Source: Aldrovandia affinis (Eukaryota > Chordata > Actinopteri > Notacanthiformes > Halosauridae). Taken from it: a stretch of DNA of 64,000 nucleotides. The translations under genes were made by a program, and so were the position numbers. This document shows, piece by piece, positions 1-49,083 of the stretch. Positions within the stretch are counted from its first letter, which is position 1; each line of letters opens with the position of its first letter. The notes beneath the pieces are model-generated. The model was not told where the DNA came from, did not search any database, and saw nothing but the letters and a program-made list of their open reading frames with translations. The stretch spans positions 1,054,001 to 1,118,000 of the forward strand of contig JAINUG010000048.1 in NCBI GenBank assembly GCA_029706075.1, given 5' to 3'.

Positions 1-11198
<11,198 letters not shown>

Positions 11199-12915
11199 GG
11201 AGGCAGTGCTTGTACTCCACCCCTCTCTTCTCACATCCACATGTGAATACAGCAGCAGTCTCTTCCCTCAGCTTCCCCATGTGTGTGGTTGGCATTGACT
11301 GTCAAGCCCTTAATGTGTCTTTCCAGTAGCTGCCATTGTCAACTTAAGGAGTCAGAAGTGAATGGGAGGTTTTTGGACTGCACAAATCTTGACATTGCTG
11401 TCATGATACGTATATTATAGTGGTCTTTTTGTTTTGAAAAATCCTCTTCTCTTGGTGTATAGAGTTAGTCACACCCAGGGTCTTGGTGTGGAACGATGGG
11501 TATCACACTCAACAATACGCAAATACAATACTCTCTACATACAGATTAGTCTCTCTCCTCTCTATTCATATCAAAAGACAAATTTTTGTGCCAAAATGTA
11601 CTCTTCAAGTGCTTCCCTTACACAATGATTTGGATTGTCATTTATATTCATGTGTGTATTGAAGTGTGTATTACATACTGCCAAAATGTTTGACTCTTCA
11701 TCCGATAATGCTCACCAGACCTGCCTTAACACCAGACCAGGACACTAAAAATCTCTTTGAATGAAGGTAGTGTTGTTGGAAGTTGGTCATGGTTGAAAAA
11801 TTCTTAGAAAAGAGAGAGAGAGAAAAGATGGAGCTTTGATAACGAGTCCTCTTAACTTATTATGTCTATTTATTTTTTATTTATTGAACAGACTTTTATA
11901 GAGAAGGCCTTTGGATAGCCATCTTGAGTGATTCTGGAGTTGAACCCTTGCTTGGACAGAAATGTAAAAAGCACTAAAAAATGTTTGACTAAATTGCTTT
12001 CATTGCTATTGAGGATGCAGGAGAAAAGTCATTTCCCCCCAAAAGTCCAATACATCCTCATTGATTTGAGAAAAACTTTGGGAGTATTTTGTGAGGAGTT
12101 TCATGATTATTTATTTGCTTTGATTTGGCTAGACAATGCTCCTTAAACCTGTAGTTTATATAATCAGTTTATAATCTGCAACAAACTGATAAGCGTTATT
12201 CTCAAAATATTGGTACATTGCTTTACTATCTTATACATTTTGAGTAAATACCTACAGTAAAGTTCTGGAAGCTTTGCTGGAAGACGTCAAATTGAAAGGA
12301 GTGTGAAGGCTGAACCGAGTGAATACACACCAAATAGATCTTGCCTGATCAAGCAAGCACTTCCGCTGGTTTCAGTGTTTTTGTTTTATTTTGCTTTTGG
12401 ATTTAAAAAGAGCTAGCTGTTCTCGTGGATTAGCTTTTCATATAACCACTGAAACATTACATTTTACATTTACATTTTAAGCATTTAGCAGATGCTCTTA
12501 TCCAGAGCAACTTACAATATGTGCATTAATACATGGTAGGAACAATCATAGATCGCGCAAGAGAAACAAAATTGGCATTCTTGTTGAGCAAATCACCAAG
12601 TTAAGTCAGGTTAATTAAAACATCTCATAATAGGAGCATAGCCAACAGGAAAATGGGATGAGGGAGATATGTGGTTGTAGCTGTAGAATGACAACACCGA
12701 TTGAAAGTTAAATTGATTTGGGTAAAGCTATCCTCTTGAAAATGGCATCTTACTCTTAGCTATAGAAACATATTCAAGGCCATTATGATAAGATACATTA
12801 AATGCATATCACAACAAAAACAAGAACATCGGTACAGATCATCTAGTAATACAGTAACTGCTAAAATGTGAATACAGTGGTAACTGGTTTTAGCATTGAC
12901 TATTCTCAAGCAACA
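11199..12915. other. Downstream of ehbp1l1, no gene seen
   Basis: This stretch must include the ehbp1l1 3' UTR, but I see no convincing AATAAA close to the stop. A SINE-tail fragment in reverse orientation (GCATTTAGCAGATGCTCTTA) lies near 12480-12535. Open frames here are short and show no recognisable family. Confidence 0.6.
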
Positions 12916-13377
12916 TACACTATATGGCCAAAAGTCAGTGGACACCCCTACTAATTATTGAGTTCAGGGCTGTTTCTCAGGGTTTGGAATAGGCCCCTTA
13001 GTTCCAGTGAAGGGTATTCTTAATGCTACAGGATACGAAGACATCTTAGTCAATTGAGCGCTTCCAACTTTGTGGCAAAGCCTCTTTGCTGTTCCAGCAT
13101 GACTGTGCCCCTGTGCATAAAGCAAGGTCCATAAAGACATGGTTAGACGAGTTTGGTGTGGAGGAACTCGATTGGTCTGCACAGAGCCCTTGAGCCACAG
13201 ATGCGCTTTTGGCTGAATGGGCGCAAATTCCCACAGACACACTCCAAAATCTTGTGGAAAGCCTTCCCAGAAGAGTGGCAGCTGTCATAGCCGCAAAGGG
13301 GGGTCCAACTCCATCTTAATGCCCATCTCATATAGGTGTGATGGTCTGGTGTCCAGTGACCTTTGGCCATATAGTGT
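12916..13377 (+). mobile_element. Truncated Tc1-like element
   Basis: The ends are inverted repeats: CACTATATGGCCAAAAG near 12918 and CTTTGGCCATATAGTG ending 13376. The interior keeps the C-terminal part of a Tc1-type transposase only as broken frames. Length about 460 bases, an internal-deletion derivative. Confidence 0.85.
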
Positions 13378-13965
13378 CCCTGCATCATACGATCTTGCAA
13401 ATATAGTTAGTAATGATCTAATTCAGTTGCCTTATATCATAGTGTTCACGTGGTGCCAAACAATGGTACGTGGTAAATAAGCGTTGCAATAGCAAACTAA
13501 GGATGTGGCAGTGTGAATGTTTTTTGTGAACATTTTTGATGTTTTTTCTCTCACCTGGTACTTAGTGTTATTCTAAAATGATACATGCTGTGTTTACACT
13601 TCCAATGGGGGAGAAAGGATTGCAGTTAAGTTCATTATATTTGTTTGTTCTGAAAAACTCATAATTTACCTTAATTATTGTATTTGCACTATTTATAAAA
13701 ATTCTTGTTTGGGGAATAAAGCCATTTAAATACTCCAAAGAAATTGACATCGTTATTGTTTAGGTGTATTTCATTCCTTTAGTCATATGTTTATTTAAAT
13801 CAAAATGGCAAGTCTCTGATCTCTGTATTTTGACTAACCAATATATCGGGTGTATTTAATTGCCACTGTCTTTCAGATTTTATGTGTACTTTGCTCTTGA
13901 ATAGGCTGTTTACTCTAAGCTGTTTGCAATATTTTGCAATACACTTGCAGGTACAGTACGCTTCC

Positions 13966-14067
13966 AGTGGGTATAAAAAGGATTCACTTATATTCGTATG
14001 TTCCATGAAGTAAGAAAATAAAATGTGAGAAATGCCAAAAGGGTGAATACTTTTTTATACCCACTGT
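13966..14067 (+). mobile_element. Short Tc1-family terminal fragment
   Basis: Contains GTGGGTATAAAAAGGATTCA near 13976 and ends in TTTTTTATACCCACTGTA. The same 3' sequence recurs at 24840-24920 and 61500-61588, so these belong to one family. Confidence 0.75.
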
Positions 14068-14261
14068 ATGTGTGTGTATCAAAACTTATATATACTATAC
14101 CAGAAGTATATAGCAATATATACTATATAAGGCATTGCAGTGCTTCATAGAACACAGGACATTCAACATCATTTTCCATTAGTACATTAGCTTTTTTATA
14201 ATGGATTGCATTTATTTATTATATAGCACCTTTCCAGAAACTCAAAGCACTTTCTACATAA

Positions 14262-14750
14262 AGTGTGTGTGGAGGGCGTCGGTCTCAGCAACATGGGAGT
14301 GGCAGTGTTTTTGTTTTTCCCTGTTGTGGAGGCCTTTGGAGCAGTGAGACTTTCCGGGGGCAGGTTTGGCACCCTCACAGGGTGTGAGAGTGAACTGTTT
14401 CCTGGAAGGTTGCTCCAAAGGCCATAATTGATATAATTATTATTTAATTGATGTTGATTGGTAAGTGATTATTCACTTACCTGTTTGTGTGTGAGAATGT
14501 GAGTGGGTGTGGTTTGTCATTTGTTTGGTGTGTGAATGTTAGACAGGTGATTGCCTCACGAGTCCCACTGGGCCAGTCAGAAAGTATGCCTATTTAAGAG
14601 CAGGTGGGGCGAGTGGGGAATCAGTTAGTCTTTGTCTTGTCTTGTCTGCGAAGACAGTTAGTCTTCGTCTTGTCATTTATGTGTGTATTGTAGACTTGTT
14701 GGTGGGCGGTCATGTGGGTGTGTCGTGAGTGTTGGTGTTTGATGTGACTC
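14262..14750 (+). mobile_element. LTR fragment, same family as 23572-24797
   Basis: Begins TGTGTGGAGGGCGTCGGTCTC and carries GGCCTTTGGAGCAGTGAGAC, ACAGGTGATTGCCTCACGAG and CTATTTAAGAGCAGGTGGGG. All of these appear in reverse complement inside the intact solo LTR at 23572-24797. CTATTTAAGAG may be the LTR's TATA element. The 3' end is lost. Confidence 0.75.
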
Positions 14751-14751
14751 T

Positions 14752-14800
14752 GTCGGGCATGGTGGCGCGTGTCTGTAATCCAAGCTTCTGGGAGGCGGAG
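14752..14800 (+). ncRNA. 7SL (SRP) RNA-like fragment
   Basis: A 49-base stretch beginning GTCGGGCATGGTGGCGCGTG and continuing with CTGTAATCC and GGGAGGCGGAG resembles the 5' Alu-domain end of vertebrate 7SL RNA, with about nine differences by eye over 50 positions. It is not a full SRP RNA: the S domain is missing. Likely a pseudogene fragment or the head of a SINE. Confidence 0.5.
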
Positions 14801-14814
14801 TCTGTGTGGAATCT

Positions 14815-15405
14815 ATGTTGAGTTCTGTGTGCATAGAACCATGCCACAACGTTTCATGGATTTCTTTGGATTAAAAACCACAGTAATCATTGACTGCTTC
14901 AACATTGTTATTGACAAACCAACAAATATTGCCAGAGCTCAAACTTTCTCAAATTATTAACATCACAACATTGTGAAAGTACTGATAGGGATCACACCCC
15001 AAAGAACAATTTATTTTGTAAATGAAGCTTGGGGAGGTAGAACCTCTGACAAATATCTGACTGAAAAAAATTGCTCCCTGGGGATCTTGTCCTTGCAGAT
15101 AGAGGTTTCACTGTGCACGAATGAGTTTGGTTGTACCAAGCAGATCTAAACATCCCAGGTTTTACAAAAGGTAAAAGTTAGTTAGATCCTGTGGATGTGG
15201 AGAAAACCCGCAGGATTGCAAATGTACGGATTCATGTTGAGAGGGTTATTGGACTTCTCTGACAAAAGTGCACAATCCTCGTCCATACCGTGTCAACTGA
15301 ATATCTTATGTGTACTGGTGGCAACATCCCACTCATTGACAGAATAATCAGAGTGTGTTCTGCACTTGTGAACCTCTGCCCTCATATCGTACCTTTTGAT
15401 TGAGT
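14815..15405 (+). pseudogene. Degenerate DDE-superfamily transposase (Harbinger/ISL2EU-like)
   Basis: Forward frames, with frameshifts and stops, read [69 protein letters not shown] and [10 protein letters not shown], the order and wording of the DDE transposases linked to THAP-like host genes in fish. At least four breaks make it inactive. Confidence 0.75.
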
Positions 15406-16734
15406 TTAGCCATTGTTTTGCTGAAGAGGGGCAGAGTTTGACAAGCGCACCCTTTCTATCTGCCAATGTATGGAATAGTCGTAAAGAGAAAACTCCAGGG
15501 TAGGGTGATAAGTCTCTAAATTTGTTGATCCCATGTTTATTCAGAAAAAGTTATTTTGAAAGGAAAAAAAATACAAGGACTTATCTGGTTTACTTGACAT
15601 TTCATATTATGTTTTATGTTTTCATACTTCACAAGGTAATTTATCAGGCACATAGGACCAGACAAATTTTAAGAGATCTCTACCCTCAGATATCTTTCGT
15701 TGTAATTGTGAATTGAACATTGTACTCCCTTTCATTTTGTCGAGGAACAAGATGTTTTGAATTTCAAGCTGTTGTATTTGTCGTGGTTATGATCTTTAAT
15801 ATTGTGACAAATTGAAAGCTGTGACACCAATCACTGAGATGGGATGGGAGACTGGGGGGGTTGGGACAAAATAAAGAACACTATACATATTTATCATTTG
15901 TAAAAAGGAACGTAGTGGCTGTAATGGATCTGTGTGGTTACGTCAATATGTTGTGACATTTTTTTCCATACGCCTAATGTTTATAAAAAAAGATGTGAAA
16001 AACGAAACTGGCTGAAGAAGTGGAGGAAGTTGTATGACCCTGGTTCAAGAAAAGAGAAGTAGGAAGTTCACTCTTGAAAAGAGTGACAAGAAAAAATACT
16101 GAGTCAGGACTGGGCACAAACTGCACCAAACACTTCTGTTCGCCAAAATCTTCTAGCTATATGTAATATATAGCTGATATTTTTTCAGCAATGCGGGCTG
16201 TGGATAACAAACTATAAAAGGAAAACATTACAGTGCTGATTACAGTTTCTTCAGTCCAATCTTATTTTAGTCTCATTCTCCAATCTATTCACTGTTATTA
16301 CCGAAATAAGTATACAAGAAAATTATTAATGCTTTTAATGAAGGCAGCTTTTTTCATTCCCACCTAGACATGTAGAGTTAACAGTCCCCATTTGACTGAA
16401 ATGTTTATATTACATGTTTTTTCCCCAAAATAAAATATGATGGATAGCATACACATAGCCTACATCAAATATAACTAGCCACAAGAAGGATATACAATAA
16501 TATTAACATTAAAACGTTTAGGACACTTCAAATAGGCTACATCCAAGAAATAATTAAGATTGAGTTATTTTAGCCTTACGATTCTTTCCCGCCTATATCG
16601 CTTTATATTGAACACAATTTTTTTATATGGGTAAAAATGAACGATCGACTCAAAAATGGTTCGTTCGACTATTTAATGATTAGTTGATTAATAGCTCAAA
16701 TTAAGGTGGTTAATGTGTTAATCATTGCAGCAAA

Positions 16735-16780
<46 letters not shown>

Positions 16781-17142
16781 CGCTGTATAACTTTCAAATG
16801 GTGTGTCTGCTTAAATAAAAATAAACAGAAACAAATGTATACTCTTCCATCGAAAGGCTGACGTCGGACAGAACTCGTGTCATTTCATATATGCGCACCA
16901 ACATTCCTCGCAGTTGCACTGACAGATTGTTTACATAAAAAAAGAAACAAAGCTTTTAAAACTCCGAAACATTATGGATAAAATACGTATAGGTGAAGTG
17001 CCGCTACGTGAAATGATCTAACTTCCATTTTATTTTTGTATGATTCAATACTAGAACAAAGTCTATCGCTGATGCCATTCATATAGTCGCGTGCCGTTAG
17101 AGCAGATACTCTTTTAAACCGCCTTGGTTGAAGCCAGTTGAG
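15406..17142. other. Upstream region of the receptor kinase gene
   Basis: AT-rich, with a (GT)n run at about 16742-16778. No gene or repeat family recognised. It should contain the promoter and 5' UTR of the receptor kinase, but no convincing TATA or CpG-rich block is seen. Confidence 0.5.
16742..16778. repeat. (GT)n microsatellite
   Basis: Alternating GT run of about 36 bases about 370 bp upstream of the receptor start codon. Confidence 0.9.
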
Positions 17143-37291
<20,149 letters not shown>

Positions 37292-37318
37292 ATATGCCTT
37301 GAAATGCTATTGGTATTT

Positions 37319-37324
37319 AATAAA
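37319..37324 (+). other. Polyadenylation signal of the receptor gene
   Basis: AATAAA 28 bases after the stop codon at 37289-37291, implying a very short 3' UTR. Confidence 0.75.
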
Positions 37325-37699
37325 GTGTCTTACATCCCAAGCCTGATGTGTGTTCCAGACAGAATATCAAATGGGTTAGTATTATGGTAGCTTCACATGT
37401 CAGGGTCATAACCTTACGGTACTATGAGTCTGACTAGGTTGACACTCTGATGTGTGGTACGTCCGCCAAACTTTCAGGGATGTGCTTTGCTAATAAATAA
37501 AAAATAAAATAAATAGAAATGGTCAGGTACTTCTGATGAATGTTATATTTTATGTAGGTGGGACTCCAGTTGTAAAGTACAAAATGCATGATAAAATAAA
37601 CTCTTATTTTATTCTCTATTATTATATTCTGTTTCTATTTTCCAGAGATTCACCATCTATGACTACCTCAACATACAACATATAACATTGTAGGGTGGT

Positions 37700-40420
37700 T
37701 CACAGAACCATGGCCTGAAATAACCCAAAGGAACTGTGTTTATGATGCCAGCAGGGAGCCAGTCGGTGAGATGTGTAAACAATGGTATGCCCCCAAATGC
37801 CTTACAACCCCCACACAGATAAAACAGTCCCGCTGACTAACATGGTGCCTACATGGTTCCCAGGTCGGAGACCTCCTGGAACACATGAACAAGCTCCTGG
37901 CCAGAGCAGGGGTGGATCCAGTAGTCATGGTCCATGTTGGAGCCAATGACATAGGTAATGGTAGGTTTGAGGTTCTGAATTAGGATCAAAGTTAAGGAGC
38001 AGAACCTCTATGGTGATCTTCTCGGCAATTCTGCCAGTACCACGTTCTAGTAAAGGGAAGCAGAATTTTATATGGAGATTTAACATGTGGCTACAAACCT
38101 GGTGTAGGAAAGAGGGGTACAGGTTTATTGGGCACTGCGACTCCTTTTGGAACAGGGGTGACCTGTGCAACTGGGACCGGCTACACCTGAGCCAGAGGGG
38201 TATAGCTGCATTGGGCCAGCGTATGCTTAGGGTAGCAGAGGAATATTTAAACTAGGGACTGGGGGGACCAGGAGGGAAATTAGTAGTAGTATTAAGGGTA
38301 GGGAGGTATAGACTGCCCAGATGGAAGATACCAGGGTGAAGTATAATTATAACTGTGAGGATATAATTAATAAAGGTATTTATACTGTAATGTGAATAGA
38401 GGTGGTTTGGTGTATGTGGAGGGGAAGGACAAGATAAGTGTGAGTAAGATTCTGAAGTTCCTGTGTTTGAATGCTAGAAGCATACAAAATAAGTGTTTGG
38501 AACTGGAGGCTGTCATGTTGAATCGGGTTTATGACATCATTGGGATTACATAAACAGGGCTTGGTGCAGCGGATGGGGATGAATATAATAGTACAAATAG
38601 TTTCCACAGTGGATACAGTCTCCACAGTGAATGACTAAATCTTTACAGGAGATTGAGGCAAAACAAGTGACTGTACAGAATATATAAAAAGGAAAACTCA
38701 GAGAGAAACAAGGTTGATTATTGTAATATGTGGACTAAGGCTAAAAGGGAAATATAAAGCAGCTAAAAGGCAGTTTGAAATGAAAATGTCCCAAGATGCA
38801 AAAGTAATCCTAAGCAGGTTTTTTTATATTGTTGTAGAAAAAGGAAAGCTAATGATGAGGTTAAGTGCATTTAAAATAAGGAAGGAACTATAATAATATG
38901 GATATTACTAACACACTAAACAGTTACTTTTTTGAGAGCTTTGCCGGCAAAGAGGTTATAAATATGCCTAAATGTATAGCCAATGAACAGAATGTTTTGG
39001 AGGACTTTGAGATAAGGGACGTAGAAGTACTAGACAAACTACTAAAAACTTAAGACAAAAAAGTCAGCAGGCCCTTATGGCATATATTCCAGAGTACTCA
39101 AAGAACTTGGGGATATTATATATAAACCATTGACAGATATTTTTGCGCAATCCATAAACACTGGCGAAATAGCAGACAACTGGAAGCAGGGTAGTATAAT
39201 TCCAATATATAAGAAGGAGGGTCATACTGACCGAGGGAACTATAGGCCTGTCAGTTTAAATTGCATCTCATGTAAAATACTGGAATCTATTATTAGGGAC
39301 AAGTTGGAATCATTCCTAAAAAATAATAGTATTTTAAGGGAGAGCCAACATGGTTTTCTCAAGGGGAGGTCATGCCTAACAAACCTCCTGGACTCTTTTG
39401 AAGAGGCTACAAAGTGTTTTGACCTGAACCAGGCTTATGATATTATATATAAGGTACCACATAAGAGGCTCATTATTAAAATGAATACAGTAGGAATTAC
39501 AGGAGGTTGTTTCAGAGTGGCGAGTACAAAGAGTAACAGTAGGTGTGATCGTATCTGACCTCAGTGCTGTAGGCAGTGGAGTCCCACAGGGATCAGTGCT
39601 GGGACCTCTGCTCTTCCTTATTTACATAAATGATCTTGATAGGGATGTTAGTAGCAAAATGGTTAAATTTGCAGATGATACAAAACTTGGGGGGTTCAGC
39701 AAATAGTTTGGAATCAACTAAGGTAATCCAAGATGATTTAAACAAAATCCATGAATGGGTAGAAACATGGCAGATGAAATTCAATATTGCTAAATGTAAA
39801 GTTGTGCATGTGGGAAATAAAAACATAAGACATTTTATGGGAGGAGAAAAATTTGTATGTGTTCAGTTTTAAAAAGACTTAGGAATTGTCTTTAATCAAA
39901 GTCTATCTGCATCTAAGCAGTGTGCTACAACAGTGAAAAATGTCAACAGGATTCTGGGATACATAGCATTTACAGCTCTTGAAAATTTTCAAAGAAGGGC
40001 AATAAAATGGGTACCTGGTATGAAAGGTAAAAGATATGAGGATAGACTTAAGGCGCTCAATCAATTTAAGTTGAGCAAACTGAGACTTAGATGGGATTTG
40101 ATTTAGTTTTTTAAAATTCCTAAAAGGGATTAACAAAGTGAACTACCAACATTTTGTTAAGATTGGTTATCAGAACAACATGCCACAGGTGGAAAATAGT
40201 TAAAGGCAAATTCTGCATGGAAAATAGGAGGTTTTTCCTTTACACAGACAGTTGTCAATGCCTTGCCAGATCAGGTAGTAGAGGCAGAAACACTTTGGCT
40301 ATTCAAGTCCAGGCTAGATGCAGTACTAGATACTCTTTAGATTAAGACATGACGAGTTTAGGTTGGCTGAACGGCCCATCATTATGTATTCTTATGTTCT
40401 AATGTCCTTAACTGATTTAG
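37700..40420 (+). mobile_element. Degenerate CR1-like LINE with esterase-type ORF1 and reverse transcriptase
   Basis: Near 37900-37960 the frame reads DPVVMVHVGANDIG, then 38160-38255 WDRLHLSQRGIAALGQRMLR, the SGNH-esterase signature of CR1-type ORF1. Near 38460 CLNARSIQNK is the start of the endonuclease. At 39130-39558 a reverse transcriptase reads WKQGSIIPIYKKEG, GNYRPVSLNCISCKILE and QHGFLKGRSCLTNLL; near 39580-39680 GVPQGSVLGPLLFLIYINDL and KFADDTKL give the catalytic FADD. The 3' end near 40370 has GGCCCATCATTATGTATTCT. Stops and frameshifts throughout; inactive. It lies about 400 bases downstream of the receptor gene. Confidence 0.85.
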
Positions 40421-41049
40421 GTTAAGAAGGCTAATTGCATATGGAATGAATAAGGACTTAAAAAAAAAAAACCAATTCATTTATTTGGCATTCTTAAGAA
40501 AATGGAGGAAAAATAGCATTATTTCCCAAATTGAGCATTCAGTGGATGGGAGGAATAAGTGTTAATATGGTCATGTTGTTTAGATTTTTTATGAACAAGC
40601 ATTGTACACAAAGTCTGTTCTGCTGCCTGCCAAAGATTTTCCAGAATTTGTAGGTAGTTTAGTACTACTCTTGATATTTTCCATGTTAAAAGCACACTCT
40701 CAACAAGTGCTGTTTGACAGTTTGTGGCAGTGGATAGCAGAGAAACTCATTTAATCTACTGTATGTGTGTGTGTGTGTGTTCACTGTATAATAAATACCA
40801 GGAAGAGAAACCATAAACCACTCTGATTTAGAATACAATGTAATAACTGAATAAGTTTGTCCTTAACTTTGGTATAAATAACTTTTTTTAATTCTTTTTT
40901 TAATTAGATTTTTGTTTTAATTTTGAGAAAAATCTATTTTAATTTTGAGATGAACACTTCTGTAAGTGTGATATTTATGATGTGTTGGAATTTGTTACAA
41001 TATATATATTTTTATTTAGTCTTAATTATTATTATTATTTTATTTTTCT

Positions 41050-41375
41050 TTCTGATTTTTCCCAGTTTTTCTCCCAATTTTGGTACCCAATTATTCCCTC
41101 TATTTCTTTTCAATTTTACCCTCCCCCACAAAGTCGCCGCTCGCGCCGCGGGACGAGCTAATACTTCCAGGCAATGTTCACCTCCTCCTAGATGGAACTC
41201 ACCTAACCCTGTTTACGAGGTCGCCCTACCACTAGTGCCAGCTCTCCTTACCCTCAGGGTTCCCCACCAGGGCTGATCTGGTACAGTCGGGTTTTGAACC
41301 ACGGCCGTGATATGCAGCTCACACTGGTGATCACCAAATATGGGTGCGTTAGACCGCTACGCTATTGGAGGCCCC
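41050..41375 (-). mobile_element. tRNA-derived SINE, reverse orientation
   Basis: Ends at 41375 with CTATTGGAGGCCC, the complement of the GGGCCTCC head. A B-box complement (TTTTGAACCACG) follows the tRNA-like part; the distal end near 41060 carries TTTCTCCCAATTTTGGTACC, also seen in complement at the end of the SINE near 56150. Confidence 0.7.
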
Positions 41376-41682
41376 AGCATCTTAATTATTCCTAATAATG
41401 AATAAATGGAATACACGTGTCAGAGGAAGATTAGAAATGTCTTCACAATTAGAATAATCAAACGTCATTGCACGCAGGGTGTTGGCATTGAACACACTTA
41501 CAACGTGGTTGCTAGGCAGTGAGATTTATCTGTAGGCCTACTGTCTTAGTCTTCAGAAATATATATATTTTTACTTAGGGATACCTTAGTGCAAGTGTAC
41601 TACGGTGGCCCTGAAGTGCAAAAACAGAAAACCACAAAACAAATCGGAAAACACAGTAACATTAAGAAAAACATAACAACAT

Positions 41683-41822
41683 ATGGCATTTAGCAGACGC
41701 TTTAATCCCAAGTGATTTACAGAAGTGAATGCCCCATTTTTCAGTATATGTGGTCCCAGTGGCAATCGAACACAAAGTAAGCGGTTGTTAACGCCATGCT
41801 CTGCCGACTGAGCCACACAAAA
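41683..41822 (-). mobile_element. tRNA-derived SINE, reverse orientation
   Basis: Tail GGCATTTAGCAGACGCTTTA first, then CAGTATATGTGGTCCCAGTG and GACTGAGCCACA, the reverse complement of the 10797-10960 family with more changes. Confidence 0.75.
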
Positions 41823-42269
41823 CCATAAGAAAAGCACAAGAACAATTGGTAAAACACAATGACATGCATTGTCCTGATGTTATTGTGTTTCCGACCTGTT
41901 TTTGTGTTTTTCTTAAAGTTGTATTTTCCGATTTATTTTGGTGCATTTCTTAATGTTTTTATGGCTTTGTACTTCAGGTTCTCCGTAGTTTGCACTTGCA
42001 CTAACGTATCCCAAAACGTTTTAATCCTTGTGAAGACAAACCTTTATACCACACTGATACGAATCACATTTTGTCACAAATAATTTGTACTGTGGCAAAA
42101 ATAAAAAAACACTTCTACTTCTCAGATAGGCTTGTGCACTGTAAAGCATGAAAATGTAACATCACACCCTCTTTACCGAAATGAAGAAAGTACTGTACTT
42201 TTCGCCGCACGTTTCGGTTAACTCTTTATAACTGGACTACATCTCCCTGGTCTACAACATCCGTGTTGA

Positions 42270-42345
42270 CTTTAGGCGTCCCCCATCCCCGTAACGCCAC
42301 GTCATTTGACGTCACTGCCGCACCTGCGCAGCCATCTTGTATTCC
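42270..42345 (+). promoter_or_regulatory. Likely rab1b core promoter
   Basis: About 290-350 bases upstream of the start codon. It holds a perfect CRE palindrome TGACGTCA (42307-42314), a TGCGCA core like NRF1 sites (42325-42330) and GCCATCTTG like a YY1 site (42331-42339). There is no TATA box, as expected for a housekeeping gene. The transcription start is inferred, not seen. Confidence 0.55.
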
Positions 42346-42618
42346 AAGCGAAACAGAGGAAAGAAAAACGAAAAATAATCCTGTCAAATCATAAGATAAA
42401 TTCAAAGGCTCGTTTGTAAATAAATATCAATAAAACGATAATAGGACTGGTAAGGAGAGTGACAGACATAACGGTATATTGTTAACTAGCTATCTACATA
42501 ACCTGCACATTTCGTGCCCCGACATTCGAGTCATCTGCCTCCAACAGGAGAGAGAAAGAGAAAAACTGAGGAGACAAACCACCGACTGAAAAAAACAAGA
42601 GTGACCAGAGGACACGCC

Positions 42619-49083
<6,465 letters not shown>

